A DNA stretch of 24,180 nt from Roridomyces roridus (taxonomy: Eukaryota > Basidiomycota > Agaricomycetes > Agaricales > Mycenaceae), in assembly GCA_029378245.1 (NCBI GenBank), contig JARKIF010000370.1, positions 1-24,180 on the forward strand, read 5' to 3'. Made by a program: the position numbers and the translations under genes. How positions within the stretch are numbered: the stretch's first letter is position 1; each line of letters starts with the position of its first letter. Below, piece after piece: positions 9,975 through 19,392 of the stretch. The notes beneath the pieces were generated by a model, which worked only from the letters and a program-made list of their open reading frames with translations, was not told the DNA's origin and made no database searches.

Positions 9975-10050
9975 GAGAGGTTCCCGGGTCCGATTTCCAA
10001 AAACGTGAGCCGATGTCTGATTGACAAGCTCGACTGTCCGGCCTTCCATA
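9975..10050 (-). repeat. Right terminal inverted repeat (76 bp)
   Basis: Reverse complement of 8452-8527 with a handful of differences. It ends CCGGCCTTCCATA, directly followed by the GACATG target duplication. Confidence 0.88.
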
Positions 10051-10143
10051 GACATGTCTTCCACAGGATTTTATGGCATTACAATATTTATTTTTCCAAT
10101 CCGGCTCAATACGTAACTTGTCACTGAAACGAAAAAGACGATT

Positions 10144-10761
10144 GGATGACTTTCCATAAGACTAAAAAATGTTTTCCGAATATTTTGAACCAGTTTGCCG
10201 ATATGCCGAGGCACCTGTCGGGACCCCGGAACTTTAAACAAATCTCAAACGCTCGACTAAACCACGAATCTGGTGAGGGGTTCACTACCCCCCGCCAGAC
10301 TTAATCCTCGTCCAATAAACAGATTTGGGCCTTACCCGTTATCAAAGTTGTGATCCCATGGCGAATCATTCATCTGCCGACCTTCGGCTGGGTGATGATA
10401 CTGCGCCGAGCACTTGGCCTCTTCCCAAAGCATCATGCCGTCGACCTTGGATGATCTTCAAGTCATATCCGGGTGGAGCCGAATGAAGTGGCACATTTTT
10501 TCTTCATATCCAGGCTCCAGGTCATCGGTTCCTTGGAATGGAGGGAAAGGGCACCGCGCCGGCGCGTGAAAACGCGTCGGGTGAATGAAGAGCAGCGCGT
10601 TCGCGGACATCGGCATACCATTATGTTTAAATTGAACCCACACCGATAGCTTATGGAAAACCTGGCAGAATAAAACTATCTCAAGCATCAACTGCATGCC
10701 GACATCCCTGGCACCGCTCAGATAATGCGAAAACTTATTTTAGTGTTATGGAAAGTCATCC
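10144..10761. mobile_element. MITE-like element, 618 bp, 3-bp target duplication
   Basis: The left end GGATGACTTTCCATAAGAC (10144) and the reverse complement of the right end GGATGACTTTCCATAACAC (10761) match over about 36 bp with a few changes. ATT flanks both ends (10141-10143 and 10762-10764). No transposase ORF is present; the longest frame inside (79 codons, minus) is not recognisable. GG-starting ends and a 3-bp duplication fit PIF/Harbinger-type MITEs, but ATT is not the usual TWA target, so the class is tentative. Confidence 0.6.
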
Positions 10762-11515
10762 ATTTTCATCCGATTGTGAATCAGTTTCTGCTAGCAGCTT
10801 CCGAAAATGTCTGCAGCCACCTGAATAAAGATTGAACTCCGGTTAACTGTGAAGACGTGGCTCGTTGAGTCCTGCTGTTCCTGGGGAGCGTCTCTCGGAT
10901 GGCCAGACGCCCCGAATCAGCCATGATATTGTCGCGGTTCGTCTCTTGATGCGGGGCAAGCGCTGCCACATCTTCTGCGCTCAGACAAGGGCGCACCACG
11001 TGCAGCTTGTGTAGGAGGCGGGGTGGCGACTGGGAGCCTGGCTCGTCGCCGCCCACGCTGCGTCTCAACGGCGATGCTGAAATGCAGGCAATCAGCGGTG
11101 GCAGGGTATCGTCCACGCTTACTCTGGTAAACGGCGAGTGGTGTATATTGCGAGGTTGCCCGTATCATGAGCGGCGGCCCATCTACTGCCTTGTTTTCCG
11201 TATCTTGTTCCTGTTATTTACGATTTTATATTCGATTCGTGGTTTTTTTTTTTTTTCAGTGCTTTTGAAGTTTTGATGCTACGCTTGTGATGCGCTAGTC
11301 TCCCAATGTCATACTCGGATGAACAAAATTAGATAGTCGTAATTTTTTGTTGTTCATCTATAGTGATGCGCATCAGTCGGCAATGGTGCACGTGGAAATC
11401 TGATCGTCTCTTGCTCTTCTCCGTGACAAACTGCAGGGCGCTCATTCGAATTCGCAGGTGAGGACTCGTAGCGATTGGATTTATCAGCCTAAAGCTCACT
11501 GGAACTCGTTGACAG
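10762..11515. other. 5' flank of F-box locus 2, no gene recognised
   Basis: From about 10945 this region is the counterpart of 100-959. A run of 14 T at 11243-11256 is followed by CAG. No ORF here is shared in frame with locus 1, and I see no coding region. Confidence 0.55.
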
Positions 11516-12669
11516 ATGTCCGATTCCGCTCCTGTTTTCACTACCTTTGTGGCTCGCTCAGCCGCTCGCGACCGCATTGCGGAACTCGATCTTGAGATAG
11601 AGGACCTTCAACACAGCCTTGAGCCACGCCTCCACGAGAGAAGTCAGCTCTGCCAATCACTGGCCAGCCACAGATATCCCGTGCTCACCTTACCCGCCGA
11701 AGTCACGTCGGAAATCTTCACGCAATTCCTTCCACCTTTTCCACAGCGCCCGTCGCTCGTCGGACCATTGTCCCCTTCATTCTTGCTTCGCATATGCCGC
11801 CAATGGCGTGATATCGCCCTGGGCACCCCCGCGCTGTGGAGCACCATGGAATTGGATATCGATTCCGAGGACAAGAAGCTACATGCACGCCAGCTCGGTC
11901 TGCTGGATTCTTGGCTGCAGCGATCCGGTCATTGTCCCTTGTCCATCGCGCTTGTGTGCCCGTATCACACCCAGTGCATGCCCTCCACCACCGCTTTTGT
12001 CGAGGCAGTTTTGGCGCATGCTTTGCGGGTTCGAGACATGGACATTCGTTTCCCTCTCGAGGATCTCGAGGTTTTCACAACCTCCATGCCACTTTTGCGT
12101 GGCTTGACCGTGGGCCCGACCCATTACCCTCCAGCCAAGGCCCACATTCCCGGGGATTTACAGCGGAAACTGTTCGTTGACGTGCCAAGGCTCAAGGACG
12201 TCGTCCTTTCGAACTTTTTCAATCCCTTTTGTATCACCCTTCCATAGTCCCAAATCACCTCCCTCACCGCGACTCTCTTTCCATACGAAGCTGTCGAGAT
12301 TCTGCCGCACACGACCATCCTCGAAATTTGCAATATCGACATTTGTAATCCAGTCAGCAGCAATCTGCCACCAATCTCCACGATCACGCCGATTCCTGTG
12401 CGCTCCCTGCGTCTTCTCTTGAAGAACTCGGATGATTACGACGAAGATAGTATGCAGCTATTCTTTTCGATGCTCGCGTTCCCCGCATTGGAAACGCTCG
12501 CTGTTTCCGAAGTCTTCCTCGGTGCAACCCTGTCGCGGCTATCCTCGCAGTGCGTCACCAGGGATATTTGCAGCGTATTGCAATCCACCATGCACGCACC
12601 GACAGAAGTGTGTTTGAGAGCGCATTCCCTGGCGCCGAACTATGGGTCGAGTCGTTGCCAGAGTTGTAA
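11516..12669 (+). pseudogene. F-box-like protein, copy 2
   Basis: ATG 11516 opens 243 codons ending at TAG 12245-12247. An N-terminal coiled-coil-like segment (residues 13-45, ARDRIAELDLEIED) precedes an F-box-like domain at about 54-109 (YPVLTLPAEVTSEIF to LRICRQWRDIALGTPALWS), then LRR-like sequence. The TAG sits where copy 1 has TGG (Trp). Past it the same frame stays open for about 90 codons (LRLLLKNSDDYDEDSMQLFF), until a one-base loss near 12522-12530 shifts it. The ancestral stop, seen in frame in copy 1, is TAA 12667-12669. A full protein would be about 380 residues, usual for the family. As written it could at most give a truncated protein that keeps the F-box. It is a diverged tandem duplicate of the copy at 960. 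Confidence 0.87.
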
Positions 12670-12848
12670 CGATGAATTCTGGGCTCGAGTAGGCAAGTAA
12701 GATTCATGGTCGACTGTCTCGATTGAAGTTGACATCTCTTCCACAGTATCTTACATTACAATATTTATTTTCAAATCCGGCTCAATAAGTATGTACATAG
12801 CAACACTGGAACACATGCCCACCCACTTCTGCTACACTACCGTTTGCT

Positions 12849-13828
12849 TCATCTTGTAAATCTCTCCACGAACGCCTTATCATCCGCACTCAACCTAAAC
12901 TCGAACTTTTCAAATACATCTGTCGCGTCGAGGAACTCGCGCCGGATGATCTCAGCCTTATCCCCCGTCCTCGGTGTGATCCTGCATTCAAAAGGAAGCG
13001 GAGCCATTGTGACGCCCTATATGTCAATGACGCTGTTCGTATCACTCGACTTCAAAAAGAACTTGTATTTCACTCACCTTGGAGTACGCAAACAAATCAA
13101 CCGCGATCTCGTTACCTTGTGCATCCAAAGCTGGCTTGAAGTCGAATGCCCAAAGGAGATTCATCGCGACGATACTCTGGCCAATTTTGAATGATGAATG
13201 ACGAGGGAAAGGTGAGTTGGACCGCACCATGGAGGTTTGCGCCAGATGAATGCCAGGAAAACTTCGCTACGTGCGTTGTGTAATCACTGAAAGAAATATA
13301 ACTAGGGTGGGACTCACGCGGCCAACGCCGAAGGTTAGTGTTGTCTTCAAACTGCTAGCGTCGATACCAGGCTTTGTTCCGTTCTCCGTGATCAGATATC
13401 GCTCGGGTTGAAAACTCTCCGGGTCGTCAAATAATTCTGGAAGCAGTAACGTTCAGGTCCAATGTGATCCAGAGAAACAGCAAATGCAATCAATATACCT
13501 GGATCGTGTAGTATTCCCCATGCGTTCACGAAGATCGTACTGCCCTTCGGAATGATATAGTTCTCAATCTAAAATCTCGAGGAGATTGAAGCGAGTCGAT
13601 ATTGTGAACAAGCACTAACCCGTTGATTGATTGTAGTTGCGTGAGGAACGAGGAGCGGAGCAACTGGTCGGAAGCGGTGTACCTCAAACAGCAGTGCCCG
13701 AATGTAGACTCTGCTCGTCGTCTCGATCCTGCTCTCCGCGACTGCCGTGGCTCGTGCGCGACCATCAAAGCGGTCTTCCACCACCGTCGCCCGATGCTGA
13801 ACTTCTACCAGGGCTCTGGTCCGTACAG
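12849..13828 (-). pseudogene. Cytochrome P450, 3' part, haem Cys lost
   Basis: Six exons read leftward with clean GT-AG introns: about 13828-13621, 13568-13499, 13436-13318, 13266-13228, 13176-13078 and 13016-12849 (TGA 12851-12849). Introns are 51-62 bp. Motifs in order are the K-helix ExxR as EVHR (LLFEVHRFRPVAPL), PHATT, YIIPKGSTIFVNAWGILHD, the PERF-region FQPERYL, the haem loop FGVGRRSFPG, MNLLWAFDF, and a C-terminus PLPFECRITPR typical of basidiomycete P450s. P450s are haem-thiolate monooxygenases, normally ER-anchored. The invariant Cys of FxxGxRxCxG is Phe here (TTT at 13260-13258), so the protein could not bind haem as a P450. The N-terminal half is missing; upstream frames close at a TAG near 13830. 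Its 3' end converges with F-box copy 2. Confidence 0.88.
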
Positions 13829-15195
13829 CTAGCTACGACCAGCGCCAATTACTGTATCCGCGACCCTACGGTCCCGGCATTCCCAAACGGCTACCTGTAC
13901 ACCTATCCTCATTCCCTAGTCCTTGATGGGAACGGAAACCCAACGCCTCTCCTCCTTTTCGACCTCCGTATGTCGCCCCGCCCTCACCACATGACCGTCT
14001 ACTGGCAAGTACCCTCATGCGTACCAGTGCAATTCATACGCACCAGTGTGGCATCGACAACCGAAACATTTGAAGTAGCTGTCTACGCTCCCCAAGACGA
14101 CGATCCTCTGACTTGCACCCGGTACTGCCCTCAGTCTCAAGTCCAGCCCGTCCACCGAAACTCGCTCGCCACCCGGCGCAGCCGCAACTACCCCTCCAAA
14201 GATTTCGGAATCGTCGAGTCTACGACACCTGCTAGACCAGAAGCTGGTCTGTCTATGACTTGTCGATAGACAAGACAGACTGGTCTCGAGTCTAGACACC
14301 TGCCCGCCGCCGTCTCAACTTCGCCAAAACCTCCACTCGCGGAGCCCTTGCTGCCCGTTGCTTCATCTTCATCTTCCTCGCCTCCTCCTCTGCCTCACGC
14401 TCACCGCGTCCTACATCGCCTTTCCTACTCTCTCCGCACTTCCCGAATCCCTACCATCACGCCCACGCCCACGCGCCTGCGCCACCTCGCGCCCTGCACG
14501 ATCTCGCGTTCCCGTTCTAGCAGCAGTCCCCACTCCCAAAAGACGATGTTTCTCTGACTTCCATGACCGGGTGATACCCTTACGACCAGCCTCAAATCCA
14601 CCACGTTCCCCGAAATACGCTACAACCGCAGCCACCCCTTCAGCTTTTTCGTCGAGTCTATTCACCAAACCTCGCTTCATCTTTATCGTCTCGAACACCG
14701 CCCCTTGTTGTGGAGACCGCGGTGGAGGGAGGGAGGGATCAGCTACTTGTGGAAGAGTCGATAGCGAAGGTCGAGAGGAAGAAGAAGCCGGCTGTCGACG
14801 AGGAGGCGAAGGTGGGAAGGCGGTCGGCCGCAGAGGAGGCTGAGATCAAAAGAGGGGCTGGAGGTCGTTGCAGCCGTCGAGGCTCCTGCTACTACGGAGG
14901 CAGTAACGTCAGTGCCGACCGTGCCACTTCGACACCATCCGCGTCTGCTTCTGCATCCACATCCACATCGACCTCCGCGCTTACCCCAGCGCCCGCCCCG
15001 CCTCTTCATCTTCATCCACATCAGTCGCCTCCGTCTCGGCATCGACATCCACTCAGGCAAAGACGAGCCATCCCACCTCCTCCGTCGTCGGATTCACCCG
15101 CCTCTGCCACGTATGCCGCATCAAGCCGCTATGGAGCGCGCTAGGTGGCGGGCGGAGGAACTTCAGCTGATGCTAGGTTAGGGGAAGGGGAAGGG
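13829..15195 (+). other. Decayed low-complexity coding sequence, probably 5' part of the USP pseudogene
   Basis: Plus-strand frames here have coding-like low complexity but keep switching. A Pro/Gln/His-rich run (YDQPQIHHVPRNTLQ, near 14580) leads in one frame to an acidic and basic run (VERKKKPAVDEEAKVGRR) up to about 14865. Ser/Thr-rich runs (SASTSTQAKTSHPTSS) and a CHVC segment follow to about 15170. In-frame stops TAG near 14518 and TGA near 14571 interrupt the first part, and a 64-bp element sits at 14232-14295. If that insert and one duplication copy are ignored, the frame either side is continuous. Long Ser/Pro/Thr-rich leaders are usual before the catalytic domain of Ubp3-type proteases, hence the link, but no domain is identifiable here. 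Confidence 0.3.
14232..14295. mobile_element. 64-bp minimal hairpin element with 7-bp target duplication
   Basis: The left end CTAGACCAGAAGCTGGTCTG matches the left end of the 1137-bp element (17303), and the right end GACAGACTGGTCTCGAGTCTAG-type terminus matches that element's right end (18439). The whole unit folds into an imperfect hairpin. ACACCTG flanks both sides (14225-14231 and 14296-14302). It is an extreme internal-deletion derivative that keeps only the ends and still shows an insertion footprint. Confidence 0.85.
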
Positions 15196-15486
15196 GAGGC
15201 CTTCATGATGACGGGGGGGTATGATGCGCTCAGGGAGAAGACGCGGAAGAGGTCTTGGGATTCTCCTGTGGCTCGCAGCCGCCGTTGGGTCGGGGTCGTA
15301 TTCTACTTACCTCTTTGTCAGGCGGAGCGGGAGGAGGAGAGGGAGAGTGAGGAGCACCGGCGTATGGCGGGGATGAGGAGCTCGAGGCTAAGCCCGAGGA
15401 TAATGGATGGTTTGAGGTGGGGAGGAAGAATCGGGGGCTTGTCGTGTGGATTGTGAGTGGGGTTCTACACCAGATGCTGGGGGAGC
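15196..15486 (+). pseudogene. Ubiquitin-specific protease (Ubp3/USP10-like) fragment
   Basis: Three motifs typical of the middle of a Ubp3-type catalytic domain appear in the right order but in different frames: GEAF...YDALREK at 15193-15240, the (Q)EDAEEFLGF box as DAEEVLGF at 15240-15263, and GWFEVGRKNRG at 15405-15437 after a Glu-rich spacer (AEREEERESEEH near 15322-15357). USPs are cysteine proteases that remove ubiquitin. The segment normally found between YDALREK and QEDAEEF is deleted, the frame shifts between motifs, and the sequence is cut off at 15487 by a palindromic repeat. Neither the Cys box nor the His box was found. The family call comes from recognising motifs by eye and needs a profile search. 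Confidence 0.5.
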
Positions 15487-15573
15487 GATGCATCGCGCCC
15501 TCTAATTAGAGTGTTTTGCGCGATGCATCATTCGCTCTAGTTAGAGACCCTCGCGATGCATCGCATTAGAGGC
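15487..15573 (+). repeat. GATGCATC palindromic repeat, left copy
   Basis: Contains three GATGCATC octamers (15487, 15522, 15555) separated by CTCTAATTAGAG-like palindromes. The outer 76 bp are themselves an imperfect inverted repeat. The block matches 19304-19392 in reverse orientation at roughly 80% identity. Confidence 0.85.
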
Positions 15574-17295
15574 AGTTCCTTTTTCAGTCAGTCAACAACC
15601 ACGGTCGTTGCTCACCGTGGATGGCGTTGTCCTCGCTTGCTCGTGGTCGCGGGTCCGTGCACATCATTTCGTAATGGCCGCCTTTCCGAAGGGGAAGTTT
15701 GTTGACACATGTTAGAATCGGCCTTTCTTCCGCCACCATGATGTGTATCGCGGACGACGACGACGACGACGCCAACGTACTTCTCGGCCAGCCTCGCCCT
15801 CTGATGACTCTATACGACCACTCTTGTGTCTCAACCACCGTACCGCCCCTGTTCCAGCTTCAAGCCTGGCGGCAGCTCTCGAGATCTCGCGTTTGCGGCA
15901 CCCGTTTCTTCGTGACTAGCACTGAATACCGAGCATGAACTAATAGTGATACACGTACAACGGTGTCCCCACCATCCGCTTCTCATCGTTCCACTGCCTC
16001 TGTCTGCTGGCGGGGGGCCGCCGTCTAACGGCCTGGTGGATCTGGGCCGTCCACCCACGACAGCCGTGCCTGCGAGGTATCCGAGCCAGGCTGGGGATTA
16101 CTGCATTGATCGCAGCACCCCACGGTGGGATTTGGACTGGGAATGGCAAGGGAGGGAGGTTCGGAGGAGTCAAGGTGCGTCTATCTTCTCTCGCACATAT
16201 TCGGCGTTGAAACCCCAAAGGCCCGGCGCACGCCAGTCAGCTCCCATGTGTATGACCGCCCGCCAATATGCGGCATCCACATCCGCATCACGTCCACATC
16301 CTCCGTCCTGCTTCCTCGCCGTGCACGTAGCTTGTACCACGGGGCCCTAGCCCGTACCCTCTTTCCTTCGTCGGCGTGTGCATGGACGTGGTACGCACCG
16401 TATCCGCATGAGCTCCGGTGTGGCTGCTTCACTCCAAAGCCCGAGATGCTCACCTCGTTTTATCTGCCAGGCAGTCCCCCACCTTCAGCCAGTGCCATCC
16501 TTGGGCAAACGCCGCCTCCGCTGCGCTGCGCTTCCTGGACCTGTCTTGCCACTGTACTCTCCGATTGACTTGTGTCCGTCCGCGCTTGGTATATTCTCAG
16601 ATCTGTGAGCTTGGGCCAAGTTGTGGATTGGTAGCTTTGTGGACCTCGCTTGGTGCTTCGTTGTGTATCTCAATCAAGTAATACAATCTATCATTCCCTT
16701 TCCTTCTTCTCCGTGCCTGGATTGAGTGGATGGGCGAACGCTGGCGAGAAACGGTCTGGTGGATGTCACGTTGTCACAACATGCATCGGAACCAGAAAGA
16801 ACGGTGTATAGCGGCTGTAAGACTGGTCCGATAAAAAATTGGAATTGGCAGATTGCATTGGAATCTATAACCAAACATGCTGGCGTATCTGAAATCGATT
16901 CAAATGTGTAGGTGAGACGGGGATTATGGATCGGACAGTGTCACACCTTGGGTCACGCACATCGGAGACCGAAAGATTCACCTTCTGAAAATTGTACAGG
17001 ACGGTTTTGATGTCCCTGAAGCCGTATACGAGGTCTGTCGATGTAACCAAACAGTTATGTAGTTAAGGCTCCCCAATCCCACCTCAAATAATTGAGATCG
17101 ACTCTGCGACACAATCTTAAGTGAAACTCAAGGTGAATCGCTGTAGCATTCGGCCCCACCTGGCGTATATGATTAACGGGAATTTCGTTCAAAATGAAGC
17201 AGAACTTACCACCTGGCTCCCTGTGACCCATAAGGCGCTTCCCAAACGCCGGAAATACTGACAGTGAGAGCAGCGCGGATGGGAAGCAACGACTG
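15574..17295. other. No gene recognised
   Basis: Overlapping short frames on both strands show no family I know. A (GAC)n-type run at about 15755-15770 encodes a run of Asp in one frame. A C-rich stretch at 16200-16560 reads in two plus frames with no coherent protein. Confidence 0.5.
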
Positions 17296-17302
17296 CTACG
17301 TC

Positions 17303-18439
17303 CTAGACCAGAGCCTGGTCTGTCTATGAGTGTCGATAGACAGACCAGTCGATCTCGGTGATCTTTCATAGGACGCGCGGATTTCCTAATTTGGCGATTC
17401 CACGTGATCTCCCACCTCTCTCCTTCTGCTGCGTCGTGCTTCCTCCCTGGCCTCCCACCGCTCGTAATATCGCCGGTCGACGAATTGATTCTCTCGAAAC
17501 ACCATCGAACCCGCTCATACGCCACTCTTGGCGTCCGAATTCCCTCGTTATGGCACTCTGGAAGCCGGCTTCACCCAACGACATCCACACCTGCATCCAT
17601 CTCAAAATCACCTTGACGGTCACGCGTGGCCACTCAGGCCTCGGATATTAGATTCATGGATGGACAATGTTGACTTGAGACTTATTTCCGCGTGCGTAAC
17701 AATGTCCTCTCGACCTGAATGTGCGACCGATTCCTTCTACAATCCAGGATCGAGCCATTCGACCACGCTCGCAACTCCCCGTCTTGTCTCCTGTCGTTTA
17801 TCGTGCCCCTTTCGACGCCATCGCACGTGCGCTCCCGGCAGCGCCTGTAGGCTGTTCATACGGCGGCCTGCACGACAGCACCGGTTGCAGCACCCACCGT
17901 TCCCACAGTCACAACGCTCGCACCTCCCAAGTGGCTGCTTGTCATGCAGCTCGGGGCACTCGAACGTCTCGACCCTGCGCGGCGATCTCAGATGTTAATA
18001 GAGAAGCGGTGTCGGCGGCCGCTGGTGGTCTTGCCGATGCAACAACTGCAGCAGCGCGTGGCGAGAGTGTTGGAGTCCAGACGGCCCGGGTTCAAGGTGC
18101 AGCGAGAGTGGGGATTGACGCCGTGCAGCGGCGTAGGGGCATAATGGCCACATTTCAGCGAGCTCGGTGCATCAAGTACTTAGGACTTGTCTATGTACGC
18201 AATGCCACTGAACTTTGTTTTAATCTACAACAAAGGAGGTAATGCTATGTAATGGGAGACTTGGTAGAATGTTTCTGAGTTGCTCCGAGGCAGCAGCGCG
18301 GCCGCACGACGCACGGAAGGACAGAGGTCGCAGATCACGTGAATTCGCCGAATTAGGAAATCGGCGCGTCCTTTGAATAATCCCCGAGATCGACCAGTCT
18401 GTCTATCGACAATCATAGACAGACTGGTTACGAGTCTAG
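17303..18439. mobile_element. Hairpin-ended TIR element, 1137 bp, 7-bp target duplication
   Basis: TIRs of about 137 bp (17303-17439 and 18304-18439) start CTAGAC and contain the shared block GGACGCGC.GATTTCCTAATT. CTACGTC flanks both ends (17296-17302 and 18440-18446). Each TIR carries a perfect hairpin near its tip: a 13-bp stem at 17315-17327/17336-17348 and a 14-bp stem at 18393-18406/18415-18428. The internal 860 bp has only unrecognised ORFs, so mobilisation would need a transposase from elsewhere. It does not match a superfamily I can name; a 7-bp duplication is unusual. Confidence 0.85.
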
Positions 18440-18446
18440 CTACGTC

Positions 18447-19303
18447 CCATGTACTAAATTTACAGTTGTTCTCAACGACTTTGGGCCAGGTTTCAATTTT
18501 TCTCGTATACAAACCGGAATGAAAGAGGCATTCAATGTCTCTTCTTCAATCTCAGAGCCAGTGGAAAGCCTGTGGCGGCGAGAGAGAACCTCAGCCCGAG
18601 AGCCGCGAGACCCGAACAAGGAGGTATTGATATGCGGTGAGTCCGTGGGCGACCGCTCAGCTCACTGGGGAGCCGGAAGGGAGCGGAAACCGTTACATTC
18701 GCCTCGAGGATCAAGATTCAACATTGTGTGGCATGGGCCGGCGAAGGTAGGACGATGCGAAGCGCGGGGGAACAGCAAGCGAGGAGGGTGGTTTCTGAGG
18801 GCATTTTGTTGAAGGGAAATACGAGGCCTGGCGTGTGTCAGGGTGGGTAGCAGAGCGATGCAAGAGCTGCAAGGTGTTGGGACCGAATCACCGAAGGGTG
18901 CTGCCAATCAATCTGACCAGATGCTGCCAATCAATCAGTGATTGCTCTGGCCAGGAGCCGATAACGCCGGAATCGGATCAAAGGTTCCCGTGACCAAACA
19001 GGCGCAATTCCAGGCATACTGGTGGCTCTCGGGAGTCGGTGTGACATTTACAGGTCGATTCAGACAATAGGCCCGGGACGGAGGACCATCCACAACCTAT
19101 TGAAGCTCATGGTGTACGTCTCCTGCCAGAAGGAAACACAAAGGTGGGACCAGCCAGGGTGAGGCTCAGGTCCCGCACCGACGGTCGACCCGCACAACCA
19201 TTTCAGGGCCCAGACACCGCCACCCGACGTGCCGCCCTATTGTCGGGCTGACGACGCCGTGTTAACGGGAAGAACACGCCTGGGATCCCTACCAATATGG
19301 TAA
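18447..19303. other. No gene recognised
   Basis: A direct repeat TGCTGCCAATCAATC occurs at 18900-18914 and again about 22 bp later. Short frames on both strands are not recognisable. Confidence 0.45.
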
Positions 19304-19392
19304 GCCTTCTAACGCGATGCATCGCGAGGGTCTCTGATTAGAGCGAACGATACATCGCGCATCCGATTCTAATTAGAACCTCGCGATGCATC
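19304..19392 (-). repeat. GATGCATC palindromic repeat, right copy
   Basis: Inverted relative to 15487-15573. It holds the perfect 14-bp palindrome CGCGATGCATCGCG at 19313-19326, a mutated middle octamer (GATACATC) and an outer GATGCATC at 19385-19392. Confidence 0.85.

Larger units (their letters stand above)
8452..10050. mobile_element. Non-autonomous TIR DNA transposon, 1599 bp
   Basis: Inverted repeats of about 76 bp bound the segment, starting TATGGAAGGCCGGACAG at 8452 and ending in its complement at 10050. GACATG lies directly outside both ends (8446-8451 and 10051-10056), and F-box copy 2 has one such site (TTGACATCTCTTCC, around 12728-12741), so this is an insertion with a 6-7 bp target duplication. 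No transposase-like ORF is present. The interior has intron-like plus-strand sequence (see cargo entry). Long TIRs with captured gene pieces recall Mutator-like Pack elements, but those usually give 8-11 bp duplications, so the superfamily is open. Confidence 0.85.
15487..19392. mobile_element. Possible 3.9-kb element bounded by inverted GATGCATC repeats
   Basis: The left (15487-15573) and right (19304-19392) repeats face each other, as terminal inverted repeats would. No target duplication is visible outside the pair and no transposase is recognisable inside. Two independent copies of a small palindromic repeat in opposite orientation would look the same. The interior holds the nested 1137-bp element at 17303-18439. 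Confidence 0.3.

Noticed and set aside
13637..14269. 210-codon plus ORF as an intact gene
   Set aside because: Its first 190 nt are antisense to P450 exons, it lacks an ATG, and it ends inside the 64-bp transposon.
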